Shown here one piece after another: positions 11,201 through 24,300 of a DNA stretch of 64,000 nt (positions within the stretch are counted from its first letter, which is position 1; every line of letters begins with the position of its first letter). The position numbers and the translations under genes were made by a program. Under the pieces are notes generated by a model. The model was not told the origin of the DNA. It saw nothing but the letters and a program-made list of their open reading frames with translations, and did not search any database. Origin of the DNA: Chondrus crispus (taxonomy: Eukaryota; Rhodophyta; Florideophyceae; Gigartinales; Gigartinaceae). The stretch covers positions 149,182 to 213,181 of the forward strand of contig NW_005178982.1 of assembly GCF_000350225.1 (NCBI RefSeq). Reading direction: 5' to 3'.

Positions 11201-12793
11201 TTTGGATTGCGAGAAGACCACATGCCCCCATTCTTTTGCGATGTCGTTGACAGACAGAAGATTGGGGCGTATTTGAGGGTGCACGATCGCCGGTAGGCGA
11301 AGGGAGTACCCATTAGCTGTCATTATCATTGTGTTACCGTGATGCGTTGCCCCGAACGATGATGATACGGCCGTTTTTGTTTTGAGTGGTGCGGGCAGCA
11401 TTTTCATGTTAGCTTGATCATGGTTCACGTGTGATGGATGAGCTCCAGGAATCGAGAATGTACTTAGGGTCTTTGTGTTCCGGTTCTGACGATGAGTCTT
11501 CGCCGGCCTGGCTAGCTACACCTAGTGCATGGAGCGCGGCTAGGTCCAACATCGGGGGGTCGTTGGTTCCTAGTTGCTCGGAGGTCGCATGGTGGGCTTG
11601 CGTTTGACGTTTGTTCCCTTGACGTCGGCTGTATGTCTGGTTACGATTGGTATCCTGCTTGGTGTTCATGGTTGCCATTAGCTGTCCCAGTTGGGCTAGT
11701 TGTTGTATCTGGTTTCCAAGGTGGTTTCGATCGTGCTGCCCCCAGCGACCTCGGCCTGCCCCCAGCGACCTCGGCCTCGACCGCGATATGTTTTGCGATT
11801 TCCTCCTCCGCGAATTCGTCCTGGTTGACGTTGAAAGAGTCGTGGTGGGCCACTGTGTTGTCCACCTGCGGGGGTGTGATCGGTCTGAACGTTCTCTTCT
11901 TCTATGTCGGGAAGTCTGTCGTGCAGTTTGGTTATAGTTTCTGGTCTTCCCGCGGTTTTGAAGACCCGAACCGTGCCAGTGAAGCTTGGATGTTCGCGTA
12001 GCCCCTCTATCATGAACTCTATCGTTGTAGATTCAGCCATTATGTGTGGGTAGTCTGCTGATATCATTTGTGCTCTGTGTGCCCTGTGCTTCTGCACGTA
12101 TTCTTGTATAGTTGAGGCGTCGGTTAATTTTAGTGCGTTGGCTTCCTTTCCAAGATCGCATGCTGGGATGGTAAATTATTTTGCAACAGGGCTTGAATAT
12201 GAGCAACGATTTCGGCGGGTGTTTGCGAGTATAGTGTTCCAGGTAATAGGTCGTTTACTTCGGGTTCGATGCTGGCTGCTATCATCCGGCGACATCTAGA
12301 TGTCGCCTTGGCGTAGTGTGGTAGAATATTGGCGGGGATAGTGCCGCCTGATTCGAGGAGTGCCAGTAGGTCATGCTCGATTAGTACGTCGGTAAGGACT
12401 GCTTTCCATTGTTGGAATGTGCGTTCGGTAAGTTTTGGAAGCTCATCGGTGAACTTCCAGATTGGTGTTGCAGTGGTGATAACGGGGGAGAGTGTTGTTA
12501 TCGCCTGTGGTTGTTGGCCCGGCAATGGCGATTCTGCTGGGGTTGCCGATGTGTTAGTCATATTGTGTTGTTGATCTGCTTCTTCTAGCTTGGTGGCTGC
12601 GTAAAGGTCTTGCCAGACGTATGCAGTTTGTCGGTAGTGTATTCGTCTGCTTCGTGGGGATGTGTGAATCGGTGAAGAAATGGTGTTGGTTAGTTGTTCA
12701 GGAGCAATGCTCAACTGTTGTCGTTTTATTTGGCGTGCAAGGAACAATGCTCGACTGTATGCTTGAGTTCGTTAGGAACAATACTCTACTGGA
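8251..12793 (-). mobile_element. Ty1/Copia LTR retrotransposon, broken (Copia 2)
   Basis: Minus-strand element of a different family from Copia 1. Reading from right to left it has gag (about 12.56-11.7 kb), then protease/integrase (about 11.4-9.9 kb). The integrase has HxxxNH...CSGC, the triad context TTDNAREY and PQENSIAERRNATL. Reverse transcriptase opens with MTYRYK and continues with HFDIKSAYLH (about 9.8-8.9 kb). RNase H includes YLDADLAND (about 8.9-8.35 kb). It is interrupted at several points. I found no convincing LTR pair. The left edge at 8251 is a guess from a purine-rich stretch followed by TGTCATCACGCG read on the minus strand. The right edge is cut by Gypsy 1. Confidence 0.82.
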
Positions 12794-13281
12794 TGTAGTA
12801 TAACCCCCCCGGGGCTTTTTAGTTAGATTGGATCAACAACAGGATCCCCTACCGTAAAGCTCGACGCTCTACAGTACAACTGCGCGTGTCCACGTGTACA
12901 CCACGGGGACAAGGGACACGCGCATACACGTGCACACGTGTACCACGCGCGAACGAAGCGCGCACGCACCACGGGTAATACGTGTACGGTCAGCCTCGAC
13001 ATAGCTGACAGTATTACAGTGCAGGCTGACCTGCACTACAGTAGCCCACTACAGTACCTCGGTACTGTAGTGTTATGAAAGATTGTTTTGTATATTAAAT
13101 ATGGAGCGGACCGACGGCGGCGGAGGGGGACAAGCACGGACTTGTCCTCAACCGACCGCTAAGGTCAGTCCACCCAGCTTATTCTAACTACGCGCCTTCG
13201 CCTTCGCGCGCGTTAGGAGGAAGGGAGCGGGTAGGGGACACATGCGTGCGTGAGCGAGCCTAGATCCGCCTCCGCCCGTCA
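12794..13281 (+). repeat. Gypsy 1 candidate 5' LTR with stacked hairpins
   Basis: Begins TGTAGTATAACC. The end at about 13281 is chosen because a TGGTACGCTACCCAGC primer-site-like sequence starts at 13286. It contains perfect hairpins: CACTACAGTACC pairing with GGTACTGTAGTG at 13047-13072, and GTGCAGG with CCTGCAC at 13019-13036. A TATA-like TGTATATTAAATATGG lies near 13090. The right edge is approximate. Confidence 0.5.
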
Positions 13282-13567
13282 GCGCTGGTACGCTACCCAG
13301 CACTGCTCCGGGGCGTCGAGGCGTAGATCGGCCCGCGCGTACGCTCGTCTCCGACCTTCCCGCTCTACCACACCGCTACCAGGGCCCGCTTCCCTGCCTC
13401 GTTAGCTGGTGCTTCACCCGTCTTCCCGTTCGAACGGGGTCTACAGATCGAACTGTGCATACACCCTCGGTCGTCTGGGGGTGTTTATGCTACAGTGGTC
13501 TCCCCTAAAAGACTCCGAGATCTTTCCGAGAAGACTTCCTTTTTCCTCCGCGTCCGTACGCGTTGAG

Positions 13568-14398
13568 ATGAGTCAAGAATACGCCACCTCGATCCGGTCC
13601 GAACCGGCGGATCTGAGGGCGGCCGCTATGCACGCACCATCACAGCCGTTCGGCGACGGCGACGCTGGTCTCCGAGACCGCGAACCATCGCCCGAGTCTC
13701 CCGAAGGACAAGCGTCTGCGATGTTCGATCGCATAGCTGACTACATCGAGGAAGTCCGTACTTCGCTCCGTATAGACGTGACGGACGCCGTCTACCCGCG
13801 ATGTATGGACGAGCTCCGCTCCCTACGTGAAGGGAGGTTCGATCGAGTCAGCCAGTCCTTGGAGAATCTCCGAGCACTAGTCGACGAGTTACACTCGCGA
13901 CTGGTGCTCGTCGAAGAATCACGCATCGCACAGCCCGTACTGCACGGGCAAGGTCGCCCCACGAGGCCGACCTCGACGAGACGTCCCGACGATCGACCGT
14001 CCCCGTCAGCAGAGCAGTTGGGTGCGTTCGCGCACCTCTCCGCCGAGCTCAACGCTACGCGACAGCGTGCTCGTGACATGGAACGGACCATGGCGGCAAG
14101 GCTGCCCGGTGCCCCCACGAGAGGGCCCGGTGGTGCCGTACCTCCGAGCGCCGTCGCTCCAGAAGGTTGGCGTCCGATTCGCGCCGACACTAGTCGGACT
14201 GCGGAAGGAAATCGTCCTCCGATGGGCGCGAATCTCGCGTCCGAGACCCAAGCAATGCCGCTTATCCCCGGAAGTAGGCTGCAGATGGAAAGCGTATCGT
14301 ACGCCGGCGTACAGGACCGCGGAGGAGCCGCTCGCGGATCCGGAGAACCCATGTTCTCCGTCGATCCCCGCTGGGGCGGCTACCCGCCAGCGGGTTAA
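13568..14398 (+). other. Gypsy 1 extra open frame upstream of gag
   Basis: 276 residues from the ATG at 13568. The N-terminal half is acidic and helical (MFDRIADYIEEVRTSLRI, then SLENLRALVDELHSRLVLVE), suggesting a coiled coil. The C-terminal half is Pro/Gly/Arg-rich and looks disordered. It has no zinc knuckle and no enzyme motif. Gypsy 4 has a frame of similar size and place (59296-60264), so the position is a shared trait. The function is unknown; a structural role next to gag is only inference. Confidence 0.6.
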
Positions 14399-17300
14399 AC
14401 CGCGCATCCAAGTCCGGTAGACGTCCGTACGCTACCCGTTACTGCCTTTGGCACTTTGGCACACTAAGTCCCGCCGAGCCCGGGCTCGAGCCGGTGCATA
14501 CGATGATCCAAGAGTTCAGCGCCGTCGCTGACTATCGTATGTACCGCTTGGACAACACCTCGAGGCTCGTTACCTCGGGTGACGCGGGACGGATCGCGAA
14601 GTACTTCCAACGCTGCCGTGGGATCCGCCCCACGATGATGAGCTTTGACGGTACGGACCCGATCGAGCTGCTGCCGTTCTTGAAGGATATTCGGATAACC
14701 TTAAACTTGCAACACCTGACCGAAGGTGTTGCGGTGAAAGTCCTCGCGCACTTCTTAGAGCGCGACGCGGAGCGCCTGTATACGAGTTATACGATGCGTG
14801 GCCTCCGAGCCGGCCAACTACACGACGACGTGAGTTGGCCGGGCTCGTGAACCAGTTCCTGAAACGCTACCTAACCGACGACGTGCTAGTTGAAGCGTAC
14901 GACGCTGTCGCGACGGCGCGACAGCAATCTCATGAAACAGAGAGCACGTTCGCGGACCGGCTCGAAACTGCCGCGTTCCGGTGCACGGCAGTGTCCTCCG
15001 AACAGTACCTCGCGCACTACTTCGTGCGGGGACTCGCTCCTGCGACCCGTGCCGCAGTTTCCGAGACAGTGCAGCGGCTGCCGTGCCGCCACAAGACCGA
15101 TCTTCCGACCATCCGCCGTATCGCAACGGCAGAAGGAACCACTTACCGCGCACGACGCGGTTTACATCTGCCGGATTCGAAACCGGCAGGGAGGGCTGGC
15201 AGGACTACGAAGTCTGCCGCAACAAGTTCGCCCGCCTCTACCCTCCATGTTGGGGAGGATGAGTGGCAGGCCGACCCTGTCCTCATGACGCAAGGAGCAG
15301 GGCCAGTAGGGGGTCGACTTCCTCCACCAATGTCGACCGGAACGACGTCGAGCTACGCGACCGCATTCCCGGCCACTCCAAGAGCGCCCAGGGGTACGGA
15401 CCCCCGGGTCGCTGAGCTCGACATCTCAAACCGAGATACCGGAGGTGAAGCCCCGCGCGTGCCCCTCCTCACCGATGAGGAGGCGCGTCACGCGGCGACC
15501 TTCGCCTCAACGGACGGCAGCGCGTACCTGTGCTGGCTATGTCGTACGTACGGACACGCCATGTACGCCTGCCCGTTCCTGTCGCCGGAACAACGAATGT
15601 TCACGGCGTACAGGAACTACCGCTACCAGATGGAGACGCGCCCCGGGGCGCGCAATCTCCTCTGGCAAGCGGTCGGCGAGGGTCGCCCCCGCGTCAAGGT
15701 TTCCCGAATCGGTCGGGTGGGGTCGTTCGCTTCGCCCCCCGTGGAGGCGGGTATCGTCGTACCGAACTCGATTGTCGGGATCGGCCCGACTACCGCCAAG
15801 CCGACACAAGGTACCCCCGCCAAGGAGGGAGAGGGGACCGAGACCGTTCTCGGTTACCCCAACAGGTACAGAACGCGATCATGTACCTACAAGATTGGGT
15901 AGAGGGTTCGTATCCCCTACCCGCAGAGGGACAAGAACGCGAACCAGTTCGACACGTCCCTCAGATCTTGCGACGTCTGGATGTCGCAGCTCAAGGTCAG
16001 GAAGTACCCGGGTACTTCGCCGATGACGCGCGGCCGCAGTGGGGGGATCGACCCGACCCACGCGGCCAAGGACCCGAAGGGGATCTGGCCACCGATAGCC
16101 AGGGGGGTAGCTCCGATAGCACCGTTAGTTCGAAAAAGGGTAAAGACGGTTACGTACACGCGGTCGCTTGAGCCGTCTTTTCCCTATGAACTAGACCGGC
16201 CCCGCGTGCTCGCCAAGGACACGGGGGGTATTGTCCGATAATACATCCCCCGCTATCGGAGTCGAGCACGGGGACTCCAGCAATGTCGACATCGCAGGAG
16301 AAACCCAACACCGAGGCCCACGTAGACCCGATGTTGGAAGAACGCATCACCGGGACACCCGACGTCCCAGTGAAGCGCAACAAGCGAGACGCGGTTAACA
16401 ACGACCGACAAGAGTCGATCGACCTCCTGAACCCCGTGAGCCCAAGGGATTAGGGATCAGTCACCGGTAAGGTCGCGCCCAAGGTGGTCCATGGCCTCGT
16501 ATGCCTCATGACGTCGAAAATATATAACGTCTTGGGCTCCGTGGCCACCGAAGGCAACGCGTTTAAGCCCCACACGATCGCCGTCGACACGTGCTCCGGC
16601 TACAACTTAGTGAGAAAGGCCTACCTCCCTCCCGACTGGGCCCGCTACGTAATACGGGACGCGGCATTACCCCTCCTGGCTGGTGCGAACAGTAACCCGC
16701 TTCGACTTACGGCGGTCTTCCGCCTCGCAGTCCGGTTGCGGAACACGACGTTCCGCATACCTTTCGTAGTGGCCGAACAACTCGCTGTTCCCGTTCTACT
16801 TGGGACCGCGTTCATCGATGCTCACGAACGCAGCATCGACATCGACGGACAGAAGCTCGAACTTCGTCACGGTGGCTCGGTAGCCATCGTCGATGGGAAG
16901 GGGGAACCGACTTCCCCTACCCGGCGACACGGTCGCCAAACGAGTCGTCCCGAGGTCCGCAAAGAGGCCCCGCAAGCGATCCGAATCGCCCGCTGGGTTA
17001 CCATCCCCGCGATGTCGCAAGCCCGTGTGCGTGTGACAACCGCAGGGAGGGGTCTCGTGTTCCTGGAGCCCAAGCCCTCACTCCAACACCGGCATGGAGT
17101 GAGGCTGACGAATGGCGTCGCGGAAGTACTGCCGAACCAGACATTCGAAGTCATCGTCGCGAACTTCTCGCGACGGGAGAGGCGGCTTCTGAAGCACACC
17201 GTCGTGGGATACGCGAAGCGCAACCCCCTCGCGATCCTCACGCCCGAACGTCGAGTCGCTGAGGGGATCGCGCACGCGTTGCACCTGACCGACTTGACCG

Positions 17301-19059
17301 ATCAAGTCGGAGTGGCAGGAGCTGGCCGATCCAGCTCCGACGAGAAGGCAACCGCTGGGAATGAAGGGGTTGACCCGGACGAACGGTCACCTATATCCCA
17401 ACCGACGGCGGAGGGTACTGTACCCCCCAGCAGAAGGATCCCGAAAACCCACCGATGGATTGGAAAAAAGAGATTGACTTGTCATACATCGACGACGACA
17501 AGCTCCGTGGCCACGTGCTCGAGATGCTCCGTAAGCACTCGAGTCTGTGGAGCGGTGCGCTCGGAACGATCCAAGCCACGGAGCACCGCATTCCCCTCGA
17601 ACCGGGAACGAAACCGATTCGTTCTATGCCCTATCGGGAGGGCCCGGCCATGCGCGAAATGGTCGCGAAAGAGGTCAACAAGATGTTGAACGTAGGAGTT
17701 ATCGAGCCCGCGAGCACCGAATGGGCGTCCCCGGTGGTGCTCGTACCGAAGAAAGACGGCTCTCTTCGGTTCTGCGTGGACTACCGGCGCCTCAACGCGA
17801 AGACTGCAGCGGATTCGTATCCGCTGCCGCGTATGGACGACTGCATCGACTCGTTAGGAGATGCAGCCGTCTTTATGACGTTGGACTGCAATTCCGGTTA
17901 TTGGCAGATCCCGGTCGCTCCGGAGGACCGGGATAAGACTACCTTCACGACACAATGGGTACGTACCGCCATTTGCGGATGCCGTTTGGATTAAAAGGGG
18001 CACCGGCCACCTTCCAACGTGCCCTCGATATCATACTCTCCAGAGTCCGCTGGCAAGTATGCCTCGTCTATCTCGATGACGTTATCGTTTTCTCGCGTAC
18101 GGACGCGGAACACGCAAGGCATCTCGATACCGTCTTGAGCTTGTTGCGGAGTGCCTGCATCTCCCTCAAGCTCAAGAAGTGCAGCTTCTTCCGTCCGAAG
18201 GACTACCTGGGGCACGTTATATCCCCAGGTAAGTTGAGCGTGGCTGATACGGCAACCGACGCCTTCAAGACGTTCACGTTCCGGAGGACGCTGGCGCAGG
18301 TGCGCTTGTTCTTCGAGGCGTGTACCGTATACCACCGATTCGTTAAGCATTTCGCGAAGATAGCGCGTCCTCTGACCGACATGACGCGCAAGGATTCGGA
18401 TCCTGACTTCTACAACCTCACTGTAGTACAATGCGCCTGTTAAGCAGAGACCAAGGTCCGACGGTCCAACACAAACAACAACAACAAAAACAACAACTGC
18501 CAACGGCACAGCGCTACGGAGTGTTCGAAGCTCCCTGTCCTCTTTAAGCGGGTTTGCGGCCCGCAGTAGCTCGGATCCCTGATAGGGGGGGCAAAGAGAA
18601 GGGCCCAGCCCGGGATCAGCAAATGGTGGTAGAGACTTGTAAAGGCAACTGCTCGACGAGTTCGGAGGGGTGTCTAGGTAAACCTGATCCGATGGGTCGT
18701 AAATCCAATGCTCGAAGAGCGCCTTGTACACGTTATACCCTTGATAAGGTCTTCGACGGGGACGTCGCAACGTAGCCCGTCGGGAAAGAAGAAAACGTAG
18801 CAGCGCTACACCGTTGTACTGCCCGATGGCAAAGTACCAACAACGGATCGGTCGCAACAAGATTCCGATGGAACCAACGCTGAGAAAAGCACTACTGGTG
18901 CACCAACGCAGAAGCCCGATGGCTAATGACGTCACGTTGCGGATCGCAATCCTACAAGGTGGGACCAACTCAAGATTAAGGGAAATTAGGATATGGAAAT
19001 AAAGGAAAATCGATAAGGAAAAAGGGTACCACCGAGCGCAAAGGATACCGTAGGCTAGA

Positions 19060-19462
19060 GTAGAAGGGAATGTCTTGTAAAAGACGGACTTCGACCAAGG
19101 CGATATCAAACTCTGGCAACTCGGGTTGGTTTATTGACTTGGTCAGTCAAAGGGCTAAGTTATATAGAGCCCCGCCGGGGCGAGTACAGTAGCTCCCGGC
19201 TCTAGATTCTAGATCTAATTAGTAAATAAATTAAATAATTAAAATAATCATGCTCTTCGTCGCACACGTGTGTCCCCCAAACCCGAACTGCAGTATCCAA
19301 TTTTTTTCCTTTTTCACTTCTTTTCACCCCCTTTTTCAGGTGCGTATTGCACTACATATTCCCCTTCTGAGGGCCCTTGCGCAACGCGAAGCCATCGTAT
19401 AATCTCCTGCCGTCCCTGACCGTGTTTCCCAATCGTCAATCACTCTGCGCGGCGTTCTAGCA
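19060..19462 (+). repeat. Element X LTR-like copy A
   Basis: About 400 bp from near the GACGGACTTCGACCAAGGCG motif to TTCTAGCA, followed by AGGGTAAGACG. It matches 19760-20184 with scattered differences and short length changes. The left edge is approximate. Confidence 0.6.
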
Positions 19463-19759
19463 AGGGTAAGACGAAAATACCATGCTTCCTTCTCCGTCGG
19501 AACACTCGGACGACAGTGCCACCCGTAAACGTCCGGGTGTGGGGTTTCCCCGCAAGTCCGAAGTGCCCCGGGGTCTTCCTTCTATACCCCGTCTACCCCG
19601 TGCTATTTTCAACTTCCTCCTCTGTAGTGCAATGTGCTTGGCAGGCCACGAACACAGTCCGACGGTCAAACAAAAAGAAGAAAAACAACAACAGGGAAAT
19701 AAAGGAAAAAGAAAAGGGAACCCTCGAGCGCAAAGGATAACGTAATCTGTGGCAAAAGG

Positions 19760-20184
19760 GAGCGTCTTGGGAAAGACGGACTTCGACCAAGGCGATATTC
19801 AACTCTGGCAACTCGGGTTACCTTTACTGACTTGGTGGTCAGAGGGCTAAGGTATATATCGCCCCGCCGGAGTCACTACAGTAGCTCGCGGCGCTAGATC
19901 CTAGATCTAATCTAGTGTCAGCAAAATGAATGCCAACTAATTAACTAAATAAAATAAAATAATTAAAAATTAAAACTGTGCAATTATTCACACGTGTGTC
20001 CCCCAACCCGGATTACTTTTCATATCCAAATATTTTCCTTTGTTTTCACCCCCCTTTTCAGGTGCGTATTGCACTACATATTCCCCTTCTGAGCGCCCTT
20101 TCGCAACGCCCAGCCATCGTATAATCTCCTGCCGCTGCTGACCGTGTTTCCCAATCATCAATCACTCTGCGCGGCGTTCTAGCA
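19760..20184 (+). repeat. Element X LTR-like copy B
   Basis: About 425 bp, second copy of the same segment, again ending TTCTAGCA and followed by AGGGTAAGACG and the MLPSPSEHSDDS start. The AT-rich middle is longer than in copy A. Confidence 0.6.
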
Positions 20185-20203
20185 AGGGTAAGACGAAAAT
20201 ACC

Positions 20204-21340
20204 ATGCTTCCTTCTCCGTCGGAACACTCGGACGATAGTGCCACCCGTAAACGTCCGGGGGTTGGCTTTCCTCGCAAGTCCGAAGTGCCCCGGGGTCTTC
20301 CTTCCATACCCCGTCTACCCCCTTTTACCAACCCTACCGAGCCGGCCTTCCATCCGGGCTACCATTCTTCTTGGGTAGCCCGCCGTCACCCTTCGCTCGA
20401 GGAGCTGCAGAACAAAACCATGCGTGATAACGCAGCCCTGTTTGCTTCTGCTCAATGGTTCTCCTCTGTGGGCGTCCGCGACCTCGACGGCATCAAAAAT
20501 AATTTCGCCGATGATGCGGGCATGTTGCTCGGTAACCTCCCTTTGCAGGCCATTCACACTTTTGACTGGCGCGCCCGCATCCCTATACCCACCTCCATCC
20601 TGCGTCACTTCTCCCCGCGCGGTCGCTCTTCCTTATCCCTGCGCTTCATAGACGCTGTTCTCACTCGGACCGAGATTCCTATGGCCGACGCCCTCATACC
20701 TTCATGTTACCACTGCGACACTTGGCAATGTCGTACGGAGGAGGAACGACTCTACCTCGAAAACCTCATCGACTGCACCTTCGGTGACCCCGTGTCCGAG
20801 GCGGACCGATTGTGGCGCAACCGACGCACCGTTACGACCGACGCCATGTTTTAGACCCAAGCCATTCTTCCCTCAAACTTTCGCCATACGAAGCGCGGCG
20901 GTATTTTCTTTTTCCAAAATACTGTACGCTTTGAACGTCGGGTCCGATCCGACACTGGGTACTTCGTGGCGTACCAGATGATTAAGGCCCGTGAAATTTC
21001 CAGACAGCACTACACAAATCGATACCAACGAACCCCTTCCTGGTGGAGTCAATACGAGGTATGTCAGGGTTTCTGGGCTGAGTTAGGACCCATCCTGACA
21101 TATTGCGGCAGTCATTTACGCGATCCGCAGCACGAGCTGTGGACTGTGTTTCTCACGGAGTGGTGCGTGAAAGTCGCCGCCACCCTCCTGTGGGAAGTTT
21201 TCGACTGCTGGCGCCTGTGGCACCTCCCTTCGAAACTCCGCGAACAGATGCGTCTCCTCGATTTTTCTGTCCCCCTTGGCGGGTCCGATGTGGACCGTGA
21301 ATTGCACGCCCTCCTCGACATGATCGAGACCGTAGCGTGA
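20204..21340 (+). other. Element X internal coding region, unknown protein
   Basis: Part of element X. The region reads as one Trp-, Arg- and Pro-rich protein-like stretch with HPGYHSSWVARRHPSLEEL near the start, a Cys/His cluster CYHCDTWQCR in the middle and a helical tail (WCVKVAATLLWEVFDCWRLW). I do not recognise the family. It is not gag- or pol-like by any motif I can see. The element is broken here as elsewhere. Confidence 0.4.
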
Positions 21341-24300
21341 GATTGCGTTCCTCCACAAAATTCGTCTCGGTCCTTTTCACGCCAGCGACCCTCTTTTTCC
21401 CCTGGTAGAAATCATCCAGCTGCCGGCGACTTCGTGTGGATCAACCCCTGGTCCTCCTCCCTCTGTTCTGCCTGGGACGCCCAGATGAGCCGCCGTTTCG
21501 GAAATCAACCACCAATCCCCAACGCAGTCACTATTGTAAACGGGGATCCTCGAGAGCCTGAGATGTGCTCTCGACCTTCGGCCCCAAGTTCCCCTCTCCC
21601 TGCACCGGTCCGTCCCTCCGCACCTGAGGCATCTGTGTGCGTCGTACTTCCTCCCACGAGCTCGGCGGAAACCTTGTCGCTTCGAGTCGTGTCTTCCTCC
21701 GACGTGAATCCAACCTCACTTCCTGCTTCCCCTTCACGCGAGTGACAGCTCGTCACACACACCCCAACCTTGCCATTGCCGTCATGTACGGCACCCGTGG
21801 GCTTGACCCGCCTTCAGGCTCCTGCGCGCGTCGAGCTTCCTCCTGCGAGCTGCTCGACGGGAACGATTTGAATCCGGGAAGCACCACCGTCGGCCGGGGA
21901 TCCGACCCCACGTCCGGCTTCCCCTTCAACTGAGGGTCCGCTCCTCGCCCCTACCTCGGTCCCTCCATCATCCACAATTCCCAAAGAAAATACCTCTGCT
22001 GCTGCCGTTTACCATGGCCTTCTCATGGCTCACGGTGTGGAGGGAGAAGCTCTCCAGGGGGCATCCCTAGACGACTTGCGAGTTCTAGTTCGGCTTGTCA
22101 CCTCCCTTCCAACGGGAAAATCCATTGGGGCATGGTCTCGTTGAGACGGCGGCCACAGCACTTCCTTGCGACTTGTCCTTCTTTTCCCATCCTGCCCGCA
22201 TGATAGTCGACTAGCAACTTTATCGTACGACCTTTGGGCGATAAAAAGAACCCACCTGCAAATCGCCTGTTATTTCCAACTTCCTCCTCTTTTGCATTTG
22301 CAATTTTCCCTGCCCTGATTCCCCTATGTTTCCTTCTCTCCAATCCCTTCTCTTTATCCTTGGCAATTTTCCTCCCTCGTTTCATGCGCCCTGACTCTGC
22401 CTAACGAGGGAGACAACGTGCGTATTTACAGCATCTCCGACTTCTCCATTTCTTTTGACCTCTTCTCGCCGTCGGCAGGGGCGTGGCAGTCCCATACAAT
22501 TTTTCTAGTCGCCCTCCCCCCTTTTGTTCGGCCGTCCACTAGACGTCATCAATGACCGCACTTTCAGTTGCCCCGTTGCCCGTTTGGAGATTCCTCATCA
22601 AGGAAATACAGTCCCCCTAGAGTCTCTGAGGTGGTACGCTTTTCTTTCCTCCTCTTCATTTCTCAATTTTCCCCAATTTCCGTGCATTCTCTTTCTCCCA
22701 TCCTCGATGTGCGTCTTCCCGTTCCTCCTCTTTTGTGGTTCACCTCCTCCTTTTTTTCTCTCCCTTTTTACCTCTTCCAATTCCTCACTTACCTCCTCTT
22801 TTTCGTGCGGCGAGCCGCCCTCGGTTTTCTAATCCCTCGACAACTGTCATTTTGACAAGGAGCATCGCTACCATGACTCCCTACAATTTTTCTCTGTTGT
22901 AGTTGCCGGTTCGACTCAGGTCCTCTGTACGCCTTCAGTGGTATTCGCCATTTCCGCGACCTTCCGTTTCATTGCTGTCCGTTTTTTAGTTCCTCGATCG
23001 GAAGCTCTTTCCCCTGTTCACATTTCATGCCATGAAAAATATTGAACCGACGACGGAAGCTCCGCGGGGAAACCTCTGCTCTCCCGACTCCGGCGGGGTC
23101 AAGAACTCGGTTCATTCACACGTACGTTCTACCCTCTCTCTTTGAAAACATCCCTTACGTGCAGACTCAGATTCGCGGCGCGATAGGTGTGGAGACGTCA
23201 ATTTCGTTGCCCGTGATCTCGTTCAGGGCGTCCCTCTTACTGTTAGATTGCTACCTGAGGTAGCGGACTGTGTCCTGACGGCGATTCGTAACTAGTTGAG
23301 GTGGCGACGAGGATTCCTCGTACACGTCCGGTCATACGTATTACGATTAGTTGATCACATCGCGATACGCGGCCATCTTGATCGTTTCTCGGATCATGCA
23401 TTTAAATGGTATCCTGGGGTTCACGACGACCCCATTCTCACATAGTGTCATCCGCTCGGTTGCCTAACTTGGCGTTTTCGTCCTTGCTGTCGGACGAGTT
23501 GCCCTCGCTCTGTCATTAGGGACACGGGGCGGCGCGTGTAGCCTGTAGGTCGTAAAAACCAGTTGACAACTCGTGTGCGAGGCCATTGGCGAGGTCACTT
23601 AGCGTACCGGCGGTCCGAAAATGACGGGCGAAACTCTTCGCTATGCGCGTACAGCGCGCTCTCGCTCGAGAGCACTTCCAGAAAGTCGCGTGACTAGGAC
23701 TTCGTCCTTTCCCTTTTTCTTGAATGTCATCCTCCTCGACGTACGTGCGTGATCATCATGACTAAGCGATCACAGTGATGGTTGGCGCCCTGTGGGCGAG
23801 AGGGGGAGGGGGGTCGTAGTCCAGATCCTCCCCTCTTTTTGCATTGTGATAATTCGTGAGGTCGGCGGCTGTGGCTCATGCCAGCAAACCGGCGTGAGTT
23901 CTTGAGGTGACTAGGGTTCTCCTTAATTTCGTTAATATTTTCAAACGATGTTTGACACCTCCGTTTTCGTGTGTTGGCATGCAGTGTGCTCATGCTCCCA
24001 AGTCAAAGTGGTTTCTCAGATCTCAACGACCTGAGGTCGTCCTATGCATACGAGACGTCCGCGTTCCTCCGCGTTGTCCCCGATTTCCTCAATAAGCAAA
24101 GCACTCCAGGTTTCGTCAAGTGCTGAACTAAAATCTTTCAAAAGTTTCCTCTTACGCTGTATAAACCTTCGTCTCCTTTCGTAGGAAATCACGTTAATGA
24201 AGGAAGGCCCCATGCGCTGATCTGCGTCTCAATCCCATCTCATCATCGTTCTGTTCTTTCCTCAGATGAGGGGTCTCAGGATTAATTCTCGCTGCCGACG

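Larger units (their letters stand above)
12794..18411 (+). mobile_element. Ty3/Gypsy LTR retrotransposon, 5' half only (Gypsy 1)
   Basis: Starts with a candidate 5' LTR (12794-13281) whose first bases, TGTAGTATAAC, are the same as those of Gypsy 4's LTR. After a leader come an extra open reading frame (13568-14398), gag (about 14.5-15.9 kb) with a CCHC knuckle CWLCRTYGHAMYAC, aspartic protease (about 16.5-16.9 kb, VDTCSGYN and VPVLLGTAF), and reverse transcriptase (about 17.5-18.4 kb, FVDYRRLN-type and VYLDDV boxes). RNase H, integrase and the 3' LTR are absent: sequence from about 18412 belongs to another element. Several interruptions also occur inside it. The age cannot be read because one LTR is missing. 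Confidence 0.85.
18412..21340 (+). mobile_element. Unclassified LTR-type element, tandem array (element X)
   Basis: Two directly repeated blocks, about 18995-19605 and 19695-20320, each contain an A-rich purine tract, an LTR-like segment, a short leader and the same coding start MLPSPSEHSDDSATRKRPG. The order is: internal 3' end, LTR A, a short internal stub, LTR B, then a longer internal region. This is the layout of a tandem array of LTR elements sharing LTRs, with the first internal region mostly lost. The coding region from 20204 to about 21340 encodes a Trp/His/Cys-rich protein that I do not recognise; no reverse transcriptase, integrase or protease motif was found. It is broken. No third LTR copy was seen before 26 kb. 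Confidence 0.55.
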
